Origin: Caprimulgus europaeus
Lineage: Eukaryota; Chordata; Aves; Caprimulgiformes; Caprimulgidae
Direction of reading: 5' to 3'
DNA: 64,000 nucleotides
NCBI GenBank assembly: GCA_907165065.1
Contig: OU015541.1
Coordinates: 13,507,001-13,571,000, forward strand
In this document: piece after piece, positions 12,801 through 26,040 of the stretch
Layout of the letters: the number at the start of each line of letters is the position of its first letter
How positions within the stretch are numbered: position 1 is the first letter of the stretch
The notes under the pieces: generated by a model
The model's database searches: none
The model's input: the letters and a program-made list of their open reading frames with translations, nothing else
What the model was told of the DNA's origin: nothing
Program-made: the position numbers and the translations under genes

Positions 12801-13975
12801 TTATTTAGCTTCTCTCAGTCCAGTATTAACTGTTACTGAATCACTCTGAGGAAAAAAAAACCTCCTTTGACTTCAGAAGACTCCAGATCAAACCCCAGTA
12901 ATACTTTTATTTCTAGATGGAGAGGATCTGAAATTAAAAATAAAAACACAGTTTGACATGGGATTCCTGGATCTTTTTGTATTTTCTATAATATCTTTTT
13001 TTTCCAGTTGGAGTAACATAGGTGTTTGCTTGAAAAGAAAGATCCCTGTGGCAAATATTTGTTCATTCATTCACTTTCTTTCAGTCTCTTTGCAAAATAC
13101 CATATCTTCTAAGAACTATCCACATTTTCCATGACACTGATCAAAGGTATCATTATTAATGAAGAACATCATTTGATAGAATATGTTCATAAAAAAACAA
13201 CAAACATTTTTTTCCCCTAACAAGACTCTCAGAGATCAGCAGCTCAGCATCAAAAATGCCCCCAGCAGCCCTCTTGTGCATGAAGCATCTTAACTGGAGG
13301 GGAAGGGCACCCAAAGGGCTGTGAGATAGAAAACCCCCCAGTGCCTCCATGGTCAGAGCAACCACTTGCCCTGTGGTACAGCACTGCCATCACCAGTCAC
13401 AGGCCATGAGCTTTGTACCAAGCTTGGAAAACCTCAGGACTGTGAGGAAGCAGAGATGCAGGATGCAGCATGGAGGAGTGTAGGTGTGGGGTGACAAGAG
13501 CTGGGGCACAGGCTGGTGCTGGGACCCCACAGCTGTAAACAACTCACTGATGGTCTGTTAACAAACCACAGGCCTGGAACTGGGCAAAGTTGGTTTGAGG
13601 GGTGACAGAACACAGGAGCAGAATCTAATCCATTAAGAGACCACTGCACATGATGAATTCAGAGATAACACAGCTGCACACCATGAAGAAGCAACAGTGT
13701 AAAGTCTCCTTTGCTCCCTGCTCACCTCTGCTCCCTGAAGAGACCTTTGCAAAGACACTGCAAGAAATCCTCTGTTCCTCTACTGAAGCCACTAATTAAT
13801 TTTCTGTTATAGCCAGCACCCTAAAGCCGCAGGGACGACCCTGTCTGGTTTCTGTCACTGTCCCTTATCCAACAGCACCATCTCGTGGGAGACTGGAGTT
13901 TGCAAAACCTACCAGTAAAACCACCAACTTGGATTAAATATGCTTCCAAGAGTCCCATCACTCTTCCCACAGCTT
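9900..13975. other. intergenic, nothing recognised
   Basis: The longest open frame, 10004-10471 on the minus strand (155 codons), has no recognisable domain, no family resemblance and no start or splice context I trust. The rest is non-coding by appearance. Confidence 0.5.
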
Positions 13976-13978
13976 CAA

Positions 13979-14716
13979 ATCACAGAATGGTCTGGGTTGG
14001 AAGGGACCTTAAAGCTCATCCAGTTCCAACCCCCTGCCAGCAGCAGGGACACCTTCCACTAGACCAGGTTGCTCAAAGCCTCATCCAACCTGGCCTTGAA
14101 CACTTCCAGGGAGGAGCAGCCACAGCTTCTCTGGGCAACCTGGGCCAGTGTCTCACCACCCTCACACCAAAGAATTTCTTCCTCATATCTAATCTAAACC
14201 TCCCCTCTTCCAGTTTCAAGCCATCACCCCTTGTTCTGTCACTCCCTGTCCTTGGCCAAAGCCCCTCCCCAGCCTTCCTGGAGCCCCTTCAGGTACTGGA
14301 AGGTCTCCCTGGAGCCTTCTCTTCTCCAGGCTGAACAGCCCCAACTCTCTCAGCCTGTCCTCACAGCAGAGCTGCTCCAGCCCTGGCATCATCCTCGTGG
14401 CCTCACTCCAGTGGGTCCATGTCCTTCTGATGTCAGTGGTCCCAGCACTGGAGGCAGCACTGCAGGTGAAGTCTCAGGAGAGCGGAGCAGAGGGGCAGAA
14501 TCCCCTCCCCTGACCCGATTGCTGCCCACGCTGCTCTTGATGTGGCCCAAGATACAACTGGTTTCTGGGTTGCAAGTCTGCATTGCTGGCTCATGTTGAG
14601 CTTCACATCCCCCAGCACCCCAAGTCCTCCTCCTCAGGGCTGCTCGCCATCCATTCTCCACCCAGCCTGGATTTGTGCTGGGAGTTGCCCCAACCTAGGC
14701 ACAGGACCCTGCAAGA
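13979..14716 (-). mobile_element. CR1 LINE, minus strand, 5'-truncated
   Basis: The + strand shows the reverse complement of a CR1 3' end: ACAGAATGGTCTGGGTTGGA, AGGGACCTTAAAGCTCATCC and CTTCCAGGGAGGAGCAGCCA, followed by the usual antisense ORF2 text (TTCTCTTCTCCAGGCTGAAC, AACTCTCTCAGCCTG) and upstream CR1 text as far as the 'gggagttgccccaacctaggcacaggaccctgc' block near 14700. Homology appears to fade after about 14716. At roughly 740 bp it is the longest CR1 copy in the window. Confidence 0.93.
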
Positions 14717-14719
14717 AGC

Positions 14720-15335
14720 TGCCCTGGCACAGCAGGACCAGCACTGCAGCTTTGCAGTGTGTGACTAAAAGACAAGGAGTGACAGGGATCTCCCCACCAT
14801 GGCACAGCCTTAGCACAAGTTTATTTTTCTAGAGGAAGCAAAGCATCCTGCACTGCACAGGCCATGGCCTCTAACATGCTGGGAAGGGTCAAGGCTCAGA
14901 GCAGAAGTGCAGTAACTATTTAGCCCTCTATAAAGTACCCTATTGCAATTCTCTCTCCTTCACAGAAGGCCTTCAATCACTGCCTGCTCACCTCTTTGGA
15001 CACAATCAATAGGAGGAAGAGCCCATTCAAGCCCCCATCTCATGTGGTCATCTTCAACAGATGACAAAGCCACCTACTCCTCAGCTGCAAATACCTTCCT
15101 CAAATTCTAACCAAGTATCCCTGAAAGATCCCTCCAGACAAAGCTGTTTCATAAAACCTCTCTTTGGACTGTCTGGGAGATCTTACAGTGGACCCAAAAG
15201 TATACATCTTGCAGATACAAAAGAAATCTAGACCAGAGAAACTTTTCATCATCTCCAAAAATGTTTATATTTGTGGTCCTGTTGCTTGGAGGCCATGACT
15301 GAAGTGGACCAGCTATTGCTTGAGCTATTCCCTTC
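14720..15335. other. intergenic gap between two CR1 copies
   Basis: Nothing recognised. The first 100 bp may be a more diverged continuation of the neighbouring CR1. Confidence 0.4.
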
Positions 15336-15408
15336 ACATTGCAGGGGGGTTGGTCTAGATGACCTTTAAAGGTCCCTTCCAATCCAAACCATTCTATGAT
15401 TCTACATT
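15336..15408 (+). mobile_element. CR1 3'-end fragment
   Basis: A short tail-only copy: GGGGGGTTGGTCTAGATGAC, AAAGGTCCCTTCCAATCC and CATTCTATGATTCT are the diagnostic CR1 3' terminus. Heavy 5' truncation is normal for CR1. Confidence 0.9.
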
Positions 15409-15409
15409 T

Positions 15410-18400
15410 CAAAGATTTCCCACTGCTGTATGCCAGGGAAGAGGGGAACCAGACTCAGTGGATCCAGATGAGGGTCCTGCCTAGAGGCTGTACCCAGCTG
15501 TGCCCTTCCTTCCTCCCAAGGTTTCCTGGAAAGCGTGTTGGAAGGTGGAATTCCCACCTCAGAGAGAAATTAAAAATGTGAAAAACAGTTTTTAATTAAG
15601 TTTGACTTATTTTCTGCCTGAGTTTATGGAGAAAAAAAAGCCTGACTCCTCCTGTCATAGGCACCTGCCTGCAGCTGCAGCTGGTTGACTGGGATACAGG
15701 GGAAACCAGAGAAAACAACACTCCTGGGCTCAGGTGCTGCAGGTCACCCCGGGGGTGGGTCCCACCATGGAGGATGGAGACACCTGATGCTTTCCACCTT
15801 CCAGAAAAGCATCACCTGAGGCCATTTCAACAGCACCACTTTTCCTGCTGGGGATACACACCAGGAAACATCTTCTGCTGCCTTTTGAATAAAACCACCA
15901 CCCTCCTTAGCCAGCACTGTAGTGAGGAAGCAGTAGGAGTACCAAACAGCTGCTATCTGCTACAAACATTTCACATAAAACATTATCAAATTAGCTCTGC
16001 AACTCAGTAGCTGATGCCTCATAGCCACACATCTCAGCAGCACATCACCTCAGCCACGTGCTGGGAATCCCCTGTGGTAACCAGCAGTCTGCACACAAGG
16101 CAGGAGATCCAGATGTTTGGATGCATCTCCCACACACGTACCCAAAAGTAGAATTTAGCCTCCAGCTTGCAGCAGTAGGAGCTCAGTGCTTTCCATTCCT
16201 TTAGATACCAGCCCCAAAGGGTGATTAATGCGCTCGATTTACACCAGCACATTGGAAATGTGGTGTCAGGCATCCATTAAGCTTCCAGGGATCCTGCTGA
16301 GCTAACATCCAGGCTGATTTATTTTTCCAAGCAGAGCAAGTGAGATGTTGGTGATGAGGAAAGCACTGTGCACACTGGTCCCACAGCCAGTATCAGAGCA
16401 AACACCTCTGTCTGCCCATTTGGAGCTCTCTGAGGAGGGAGCCAGCAGACAGGGGAGTTTGCAATGGTGTTTTTTTCCATCCTCACCTTTGTCACTAGAT
16501 GTTCTTTGCTCTGCAGGGACTCGTGGCCACTGCATGTCCAGCTCTGTTCACCCTCTTGCTTTGTCCATCCCTTTAAGGAACAAGCCATTGCAGTAAAGTT
16601 GTATTATTTCACATCCTGGAGCCTGTTTTGCAGATTTTTCTCAGCCATGACCATTTTGTGCTCTCTCCCACCCAAAAGAGGCTGACCTGTCTGTACAGGG
16701 AGTCAGCTGCAAACTTAAACTTCTTGAAACATCCCAAGAGCCCACTCTCATGGGCTTTCTCCAACATCTATTAACCTGTTTATCATACTGTCAGCCCATC
16801 AGCTCCCCAGTGCTTCCACATCTCCAACTCAGAGTATAATCAAGCCTGGCTCATGCTTTGTTTGATGGGAAATGTGTCCCAGAGGCAAAGATGGAAAGGA
16901 TTTGCTATCAGCATCCAGATCTTTGGGATCTTAAGCCCAACATGGAAAAGCTTCAGTCACATTTCAAAGTCTGCTGTGATCAGGTGGCAGACTAAAATTT
17001 CAACCTAGACCATAGGACTAACTTTGAGCTTTATAGAAGAGGCAAGATTAGAGATCAGACTATTCCAGAAGCACAAATTCTCAGCAATTCAACTGAAATA
17101 GGTTCGCCATTAATGAGCAGTAATTAAGGCTGCTGCTCAGAGCCAAGCAACTCCAATTCCATCTGAAGGTGGTAGCTGTACTCCTGTGCACTGGCCAACT
17201 CTTTACAGGGGCTGTATTTACCATCTTCAGCAGAGACTGTATTGAAGGCACCTGACCTTGTCCCTCCTCTGTCCCCAACATCACCATAACATCACCCACA
17301 CTGCACAGAAAGGGTGAGAGACAGGACAGAGCAACTCAGCTGAGAGGGGCAATTTAAGGTTTAAGATACAAGTGAACTGGGAATCTACCTTATATTATTT
17401 GATTCTTTGTCACAGCATCCACTACATAAAAGCTGGATTGATTTTTTACTGACATCATGTGCTCTGAAGGCTTTACAATGCCTAAACCTTAAAAACAATA
17501 TATCCCATTTTGTTCAAGCTCTCAAGAAACAGTGATATCTGTGTAAGATTTCTTTCTGAAGATGCTCTCCTCTAAGGAAGCCCTGACTGCTCTATTTAAG
17601 ACTGACCTGACAGAAAGCTGCTGAGAGCTGAGAGCACAGGCCAGAGAGGTGCAGCTGCAGAGGCAGCAGCATTTCCAGCACCCCTCCTACAGGGCTGCAA
17701 TATCCCCTTACTAGAGGGGAGAGGGAGAAAGGGCACAACTCAAATTGCTGAAGATGGAGCCTTCCTCACACTCTGGATGCAAGCACTTCTGGACACAGAG
17801 ACTGCTCAAAACTTGAATTCAGGGGCATTTTGTAAGTGGGTCATTCTCTTTTGGCTGAACTAAATCCCCTTGGAGTTTGAGGGCTTGGTCTCTGCACTGG
17901 CTCTCGTCTGGGTTTTGCAGCCTGAGCTCCACTCTACTAATTAGAAGTAGCCTTTAAACAGCACATGAAACAGATATGAAAGATGAGGAAGAAATGGTAA
18001 ATCTGGGGCATGGGGATAGAGCAGTGCAAGGCTCCCTCACGTGATCAAAGAGACCTTCTTACTGTATTTAAAACTTAAAACTGATTTACAACTGTTGAGT
18101 TGCTTCTCACACATAGCTAGCCTTCTTCCTCATATGTAGACACCCCTGTTCTTCTTCCTCACAGGGAGCTGCTGCTCCAATCTTCATCCCCAGCCCTCAT
18201 CCCTTCCCACAAGAGAACAGAGAGCTTCTTCACTGATCCTAATCAGCAATAACTGTCCAAGCAAGCAGCACCACACAGTAAGGTGTGAGTAACCAGCCAT
18301 CATTAACACAAAAGGCCCCAGACACCAAAAAAAAGTGCAAAACTATTCACTGCTCCTTCCAAACCCTTGAGTTTACATCCCAGTTTCCCTGTGGAAGCTC

Positions 18401-18773
18401 ATACTGAGCAAGCCTTCTGGTCACCCAAGCTAACACGGAGCCAAAGCAACAGGGCAAGCTGCCCAAGGGTGGGTCACAGCCACATGCCAGAGCTACAGGG
18501 CACAGACCCCAGCACATTACAGTGCTCACTAAACAGGGCAGCAGCACAACAACCATGGAAAAGTTCTTCTCAAGGACTGTAGCTCCTACCAAGGAAAACT
18601 CCCTTTGCAAAGCAGCTCTTCCCTGGGGCTTCCTGCCCCCAACAGAAATAGCACAGCCACACACCTCCTTGGGGCTTGTAGCCTTGCAGAGCAGCTACAA
18701 ACGTGTTCTCTGTATGCAAAGGTGGCTGTGCACAAACCAGCTACCAGAGCCATCACACACATCTCACACTTAC
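15410..18773. other. intergenic, nothing recognised
   Basis: Short open frames only. No gene, RNA or repeat family could be supported. Confidence 0.5.
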
Positions 18774-18778
18774 CTTCT
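18774..18778. repeat. target-site duplication, left copy (CTTCT)
   Basis: CTTCT immediately precedes the TG that opens the LTR and is repeated at 19931-19935 directly after the closing CA. A 5-bp duplication is the size expected of ERVL/ERV3-class integrations, against 6 bp for ERVK. Confidence 0.8.
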
Positions 18779-19930
18779 TGTATTGGGTTTGCGTGGCAAG
18801 GTTTTTGGTAGTAGTGGGGGAGGGGACATGGGGTGGCTTCTGTGAGAGAAGCTGCCAGAAGCTTCCCCCATGTCCGACCCGACACAGCCAATGCCAGCCG
18901 GCTACAAGAAGGGACCCGTCGCTGGCCAAGGCCAAGCCAATCAGTAACGCCTCTGTGATAACATAATTAAGAAAAAAAAAAAGGAAGGGAGAAAAAAAGC
19001 TGCACACTTTGCAGCTGGAGAGAGGAGTGAGAAGATGTAAGAGAAAACAACTTCGCAGACACCAAGGTCAGTGAAGAAGGAGGGGGAGGGTGGGCTCTGG
19101 CGCCGGAGCAGAGATTTCCCCCCCCCAACATGTGGTGAAGACCATGGTGAAGCAGGCTGTCCCCCTGCAGCCCATGGAGGTCCATGGTGGTGCAGATGAC
19201 CACCTGTAGCCCGTGGAGGACCCCACGCCGGAGCAGGTGGATGCCGAAGGAGGCTGTGACCCCGCAGGAAGCCCGCGCTGGAGCAGGTTCCTGTCAGGAC
19301 CTGTAGCCCGTGGAGAGAGGAGCCCACGCCGGAGCAGGTTTGCTGGCAGGACTTGTGACCCCGTGGGGGACCCGCGCTGGAGCAGTCCCTTCCTCAAAGG
19401 ACTGCACACCATGGAATGGACCCAGACTGGAGCAGCTCGTGAAGAGCTGTCAGTCATGGGAAGGACTCACGTTGGAGCAGTTGGTGGAGGACTGTCTCCC
19501 GTGAGAGGGACCCCACGCTGGTGCGGGGGAAGGAGACCTCCCCCTGAGGAGGAAGCAGCGGCAGAAACACCGTGTGATGAACTGACCCCAACCCCATTCC
19601 CTGTCCCCCTGTGCTGCTGGGGGAGGAGGTGGAAAATCGGGAAAGAGATTAAGCCTGGGAAGAAGGGAGGGATGGGGGAGGTGTTTTAAGATTTGGTTTT
19701 ACTTCTCATTCTCCTCTGATTTTGATTTGTAATAAAGTAAATTTGTTTTTTTTTTCCCCCAAGTCGAGTCTGTTTTGCCCATGCCAGTAATTGCTGAGTG
19801 ATCTCTCTCCGTCCTTATCTCCACCCACGAGCTTTTCGTTATAATTTTCTCCCCCTGCCCATTTGAGGAGGGGAGTGATAGAGTGGGCTTTGGTGGGCAT
19901 CCGGCCTCTAGCCAGGGTCAACCCACCACA
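18779..19930 (+). mobile_element. solo LTR of an avian endogenous retrovirus (ERVL-type)
   Basis: An 1152-bp unit opens with TGTATTGGGTTTGCG and closes with CAACCCACCACA (TG...CA ends), flanked by CTTCT duplications. The text matches an LTR I recognise from neoavian genomes (zebra finch TguLTR5-like; family name from memory). Features in order: an AT-rich TATA-like stretch (AACATAATTAAG, near 18960), a run of degenerate units around the core ACGCTGGAGCAG (about 19200-19530), then AATAAA at 19731-19736. No internal retroviral genes, primer-binding site or second LTR adjoin it, so recombination between two LTRs has removed the provirus. The + orientation rests on the TATA-like and AATAAA order and is less certain than the boundaries. 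Confidence 0.9.
19731..19736 (+). terminator. polyadenylation signal inside the solo LTR
   Basis: AATAAA followed by a T-rich stretch at 19743-19755. It is consistent with the R/U5 end of the LTR in + orientation. There is no evidence that it is used. Confidence 0.5.
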
Positions 19931-19935
19931 CTTCT
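19931..19935. repeat. target-site duplication, right copy (CTTCT)
   Basis: Matches the copy at 18774-18778 exactly and abuts the terminal CA of the LTR. Confidence 0.8.
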
Positions 19936-22900
19936 TCTCAGAGAACAGCAGCAAAAACCCCCAACTATGTTATCTTGGAGAAGCAACGAGAGACTGTTCT
20001 AGAAGGTACCACAGCCAAGAGCTGAGCAGTGCTTGGGTCTGAGCTTAAATGGAGCTCTAGGACCACAGGTGAAAGGTGTGAGTGGGGGCCCAGGTGAGGC
20101 TCATCAGGGATTCAGGCTTATGAGTGCACTCAGGGCACCCTGTCAGTAATTAATTAAGCAGAGATACAGCTGGGATGAGTTAAGATGATGGTCTCCTTCG
20201 GGCCTTGCTGATAGAAAATAGCAGCTAAGGTATGTTGGGAGATGTAAAAGGGAAGGTTAAATACAGGTTTTTTGTGTTGTTTTTTTCTTGCTTGTGTTCA
20301 TCTTTTGTCTCTCTCTTTCTATTAAATGTTGGCCTGATGTTGCTTCTCAGTAAAGCTACAAAATGTAATTTCAGCCTTTCTTGAGAGACTGTGCCTAGGA
20401 AAAGTATTGGTGGCTCCTATAACCCTCTTCTTCCTCACTGTTCAAGGCCTACCCTGTGCTTCTGGCTATAAGGTCTTCTACAAAAGCTGAGTACAAATAT
20501 AGCTGGCCTTGAACTGGGGTCAAAGCATCAGGATCTGAACACTGATATGGCTTCAGACTTTGCTGGGTTTCTTCAAACCTCTATGGTTTGTTTTGAGTTG
20601 TTTTTTTTTTTAGCTAGGTAGATGTGTTAGAGGCTTCTTAAAAGCCAATTTGTAGTCAGCACATCAATGTAACACTGGAACCTTTCACGTAGTAGGACCA
20701 GTTTCTCAATAGACAAGTTAAGAAAGGGGAAGAATCTCTTTAGGTTTATCCTTATGTATTTTTGATTCCTTGATTGAACTCACTGTCCTCCCACCCTGGC
20801 CCCATGATTGAAAGTCCTCAGTTGTCTGTAGTGGCTGTGGAAGAGATTAAGCCAGTGCCCAAACCTGTGCTCTCAGCCTTTGTGCTGCCCTTGCTGGGTT
20901 TTATACTCAGGATGTTGCTGAAATATTCTGCTGGGTATCTGGGGGAAAAAAAACAAACCTAAATTAATAATAGCATCTATTAAATGTCAGCCTAGTCTTT
21001 GCAGTGCCACAATTTCCATACCACATCAGCATCAGTGAGATGAGAGCAAAGGACTTTTTGTCTTGTTAACATGGTGCTGGTGGTACCCAAAATGGGATGC
21101 TGGTGCCCTGGGCAGAGCTGTGCTCACCCCTCGCTGCTCCCTGGAGAAGACACATAAAACATGGCAGGAATGAGGCATGGGGATGTGAAATACAAATAAA
21201 AACAACTGGAGGAAGACAGAAGCATTGTATCACGTTGCTGTATAAATACAAATATAATAACATGTGTATAATGATGTGTCTCGTTTTGTTAAATAGATAG
21301 AAAAATAAAACAGCAGGAGCAGAGTATGGAGAAGTGGCATTTCAATAACCTGTTTTTAAGGAATTCGTTTTGCAGTCAGAAAGGTTTTTTTTCCTTTTAA
21401 GCGTTGCAGGCAGCAGCTCAAACACAACTGCGCTGTGACACGCTGTCAGCAGATGGCAATGCAGCCCCGCAGCTCCGCCAGCCACACGGCCAGGAGAGAT
21501 GGGGCGGCAAACAGCGATTTGGGTGTGTCCTGCATAAGTCGGTGTTTGCTAAGGGCTTTGGTTTGCCTTGGGCTCTAGGTTGTGGGGCCAGGAGAAGGTT
21601 CATGGGTGGGAGGACCTGCCTGGCCCATGGTGATGTCCTTGCTCCTGTCCCAACCAGAGCAGCTCCCATGAAGATGAGCCAGGGTAGTGGGCAGTCTAGG
21701 AGAGCCAAGGCAGGGTGTCCATGGGGTGAAAGATGGGTGAGATGTGTTGGGAGCTGTGTTGGGTTTCTGGAGCACATTTCTTGCCGTTGCTCCACATGAA
21801 CATCCCCATTCTGCCTGCTGCCCACACACAATGCAAGGTGGATGGGAGAGCAAAGCTGTGCAAGAGGAGCATGGCTTGGACCTGAGTGTGATGGCTTGGT
21901 ACCCTAAGAGTAAAAGCCCCCCAAAAAAGCAGCTCCTGGGAGCACTCAGCAGCAGCAAACCTGGACCATGCCTTAAGGGGAAGGCAGGCTGGGGGCTCTG
22001 CACAGCTCTGGGACCAGCACTGAGGGCAAGGTGAGGAACCAGAGGTATCAGGAGAGCATGAGCTGCAAGGTCCATGATGCTGGAAGGTGGGACTGGCTCA
22101 GGGAGAGGCTGCAGGGCTGGTGGCCAGGCTCAGCCACCACAGGGCCAATGTGTGCCACAGCTGCAGCAGCCCTGACACTGGCTAGTGTGGGAGTGGGAGC
22201 AGCCTGGGGCCAGGGAAGGCGAGTCCAGGGTGGGGTTTGTGTTTGACTCACCCTTGCATTTTTGTGATGCCTTACTGCAGGTTGCTGAGATGCTGGTGGT
22301 GTGGTGTGCTGTGGAAACCAGGTGCTGCTCCGATCCTAGGGTGCCCTCAGCATCTGAGAGAGCCACACTGACACCCTAAATCCCATTTCTGGACCCAGGG
22401 CCCCCATCTCCAAACCCAAGTAGCCATTTTGGAGGGCTACACAATCCTGCTCTGTTGTGCAATGCTGTGCTGGTGCTGCTGTCTCCTTACAGGTTGCTGC
22501 TGACCCTGGAGATGTTTGGATGCTTGGCTCTTCCTTGTTCCCTTTCCTTCCTGTGGGATCCAAGCTGTTGGTGCAGGCAGATAGTGCTCCCCTCCCTGCT
22601 GATGCTGGATGGGATGTGGCTGAGGGCTCTGCAGAGGCTTGGGCTGGTGGAGGTGGGTGTGCATGGAACCTGTGGAGCTGCTCTCTGGACCCAACACCAG
22701 AGTCCTCAACTGACATGGGACAGCAGAGTCCCCACCTGGGAACCTTCCCTAGTGGCAAATCAGCCCCTCTGTCCTGTCTGGGCAGAGGTTTTTTGCTGGC
22801 ATTTCTCAGGCAGCAGCAAATTGGGGAGAAATCATTACCATTTCTGCTGGGAAAGGTGGCAAACCAAGGCAGGCTGGTTGCTATGGTTGCCACAGACTGT

Positions 22901-25900
22901 CCTTGATGCAACATCATGTCAAGCAGTTCTGCAAGCAGATGTGCCGCAGCTGGAAAGCAAAGTGATTGCCTCTGATGTGAGCACGGCATGGCAGGCCACA
23001 CACATTGTCCCCTCTGCTCCCATAGCCTCCCCTGGGATGCTGGCTGTCCCCTTGGCTGTGTGTCCCCATCCTTGTCCCTATCTAGGACCCTCCCTGGCAG
23101 CAAAAACCCCCTCAGTGAAAGCAGCGCTGGGTGGGGGAAGCATGGCACTTACACTAAGCAATGCAGGCAGGCGTTTAAAAACAGCAAAATCGGAATATTT
23201 GTCATTCAAATAGTGAGTGTATGTGTATAGAAAGTGCTTAATATCAAAATCAAATGTTGTTTGAACAAGGGGGATACTGAATATTGGCTAAGCATTATAA
23301 CCATGTTTAAATCTTTTTTTCCCTAAGAAATTATAGGATCATCAATTTATGGGGATTTCTTGGCTTTTAGTCAATAGGGTTTGGGTCAGCATGTAGGTTC
23401 ACTGGGTCAGGCTGCTTGGGGGCTGAGGGCTCAGGATCTGCCTCCTGCCGCTCTTCAGGGCTTGCTGCTCTTCTCTTTGTGGGCCTTTGCAACAAGGTTT
23501 TTAGCATCTTAACCCAAAATACACCTGACAGCCTCATCAGAGGTCTGGAGTGAAGCCCGTGCTGTCACTGGGAACCAGAGAAGGAGCAGATAGTGCGCAG
23601 AGCCCAGGGCCTGATCTGGGAAGGTGTTCAGGTGTGAAGACCTGCTGCTGCTTCCTGGTGCTCACCTGGGCTCAGCGCTCTGGACACTCAATTTTGGTTA
23701 TGTCCTCCTGAACCCCTGGGGTGCTTCTGCCCTTGTCCAGAGCAAGCATGGTGGGATCAACCCAAGTGTAACCTCTGTGAGGTGGTAGCTGTGATCTGCA
23801 GGGTTGGTGTCCTTGTGCCAGGAGCTAGCACCCACCAGGGACCCTGTGTGGTGCAGGGGGGTGATGTCCCCTCTCCCAGGACCTGGTGGCCCCAGGAGGG
23901 CTGGGGGGACTCCTGCCTTGCCCGAGCCCTGTCTCCAGCAGCGTGGATGCCGATGAGCAGACCTTTTCCTCTGTGCTGCTCAGGGATGTGCTGAATCCTG
24001 GCTCCGGCTGGCTGCCCGCCAGACCTCCCGAGGGCCCAGGGGGCTGGTTAAGCTCATTGCTTTTCTTTCAGAGGCTTCAGAAAGCCGCCTGCCCACATTT
24101 AATTCAAATTTATTGAATAATTCTCTTGGGAGCAGCTAGTTCAAGACCAGCCACTACAACAGACCATCCATGAGATCAGTTGGCATGGTCCTGGCCAGGG
24201 AGGGCTCTGTGTCCTTCAGCGCATCACTGTGCCTGTGTCAAAGGGATGGTGAGAGCAGGACCAGGCACCTGGCCCAGGGTGACGTTGGCTCAGCTCTAAA
24301 CCTGGCTGTCTGCATTGCCTCCAGCTCCTATTTTGAGGTCTGTTCATATCCCTCCCACTTCCACCCCAAATCTGTTTCTGCCTTTGAGCCATTGTCCCCC
24401 AGGCAGTGGTCCCAGAACAAGGCTGGCTCAGCCCGTGCCCTCAGCCTGTTGCCAGCTTTCTGCACCACGAAGGTGGTGAGATGCAAAGTGCTGTCAGGGG
24501 ATGCACAGGCATCGCTGGATATACAACCTGCTGCGGTGGGATTCACACCCACCATCGGGTGCACAACCTGAGACCACCTGGAATAGGAGTGGGGACAAGC
24601 CAGAGAGCCAGGCTGGGACTGCAGGGATGTGTCCCCAACTCCGAAGAGTGGGTGGTGGGTGATGAGACCAACCAGATCCTGGGAGAACGGCTTCCCTAAG
24701 GGAAGCTGCTCTTCAGATAAGCCATTTTACTCTGTTCTCAGCCCTGAGCATCTGTGGGGGTACATCATATCATCCTGGGGACAGGATGCCTCCATCCCTC
24801 GCTCCCCTGTCGCTGTGCGGCTTCACGAGGGCAGCCTATGGCATGCCTGGCATTACGCAATTAACCACTGCTCAGAGGAAAAAGAATGATCTTTGTTAAT
24901 GAGTGCAGCACTCGTTGGTCAGGGCCTGATGTCCCGTGCAGGGGCATGTGCAGTCATGCAGCAGGGCTGAATCATAACACCACTAACGATGCTGCGAGGC
25001 CCATGGAGAGGTCAGCCTTCCCGTTAGCTCTGGGCACACGGTGCTCTGCAGCACCTCCAGAAAGGCAGCTTCACGCTGTCCTCCATCCATCCCTCCAGGC
25101 ACAAGCTGTGGGATGGGACCTGCGACACCTCAACCTTCTTTCCCACAAGGTGTGGGATCAGGCGATGTGCCAGAGCCTGGAAAACAGAGCATCCGTGGCT
25201 GCTGGAAGGGCAGGAGTGCTGGGGGTGCTTGTCCCAGTGCAGTGGCTGTGCTGCAGCATGGGGTGGGGGCATTGAGCCCCCCTCACCCTCCTGGGGCCCT
25301 TTATTCCACCCATATCCCTCTTGTCATGAGCATCAGCTCTTGAGCAGCTGGAGCCACCACCCAAGGGTCTGCAGAGCCACAGGAGGGGCTTAACCAGCGG
25401 TGGCCAGAGGCACCCACTGGATTTATAGCACTGGTCACACAAGCAGCACAGAGCTGTTTCTGCCATAAAAGCTCGGCTTTGCTCTACAATCCTGGTTTTC
25501 CTGGTTTAGGTGCAATCCCACCCCATGTCTCAGAGGGTGCCTAGTGCTTGGGGAGAGCAGGGGGCTGGGTGTTGAGCAGGGAGATGGGTTGAGCAATGCC
25601 CTAATAAACCCCACGTGTGTTTATCTCAGGCAGAAGCTGACCGAGGCATGTGGTGGGCTCTGTACCTCGGCCAGGCTCAAGTTTGCCCCTGGAGAAAAGC
25701 CTCTTTGGCCTTGGGGTTGGGGTGCCCAGCGTTCAAACCGAATCTAAGCAGCGTGGGGGTACGGGGGGTCCGTACGAGGCGGCAGAGCATTGCTTCCTGC
25801 TGTGAGGCCGCAGCCGGTCGCGCTGCCGCAGGGCCAGGCGCTGAGGAGCATTTTTCAAATGCAGCCTTCGGATGCTGGCGGTGGTTTGGGGCCGGTTGTC

Positions 25901-26040
25901 AACGTAGGAGAGACGTGGGCTGGTGGGTGGGAGCAGACACTGCTGATGGCTGCTCCCCGAAGAGGCACCGTGCGGGGTCCTGTGTGCCCCGAAAGCTCAG
26001 CAGGCAGCTGGAGCTGGGCCTGGGCAGCGTGACGGGGGGT
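19936..26040. other. intergenic, composition rises to GC-rich; no gene recognised
   Basis: AT-rich to about 21,400 and GC-rich after that. Overlapping open frames on both strands at 21,400-23,200 and 24,200-26,200 (up to 270 codons) are expected from stop-poor GC-rich DNA and show no family resemblance. An AT-rich island at 23,160-23,350 stands out against its GC-rich flanks. 25,725-25,990 is locally CpG-richer and could be an outlying promoter fragment of MTCL2, which is unproven. Confidence 0.5.

Noticed and set aside
19068..19689. 128-158-codon frames inside the LTR
   Set aside because: They lie wholly within the solo LTR and follow its internal repeat units. LTRs of this type do not encode a protein there.
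22336..23213. Overlapping 250-270-codon frames on both strands
   Set aside because: No family resemblance and no splice logic. Expected in GC-rich DNA with few stops.
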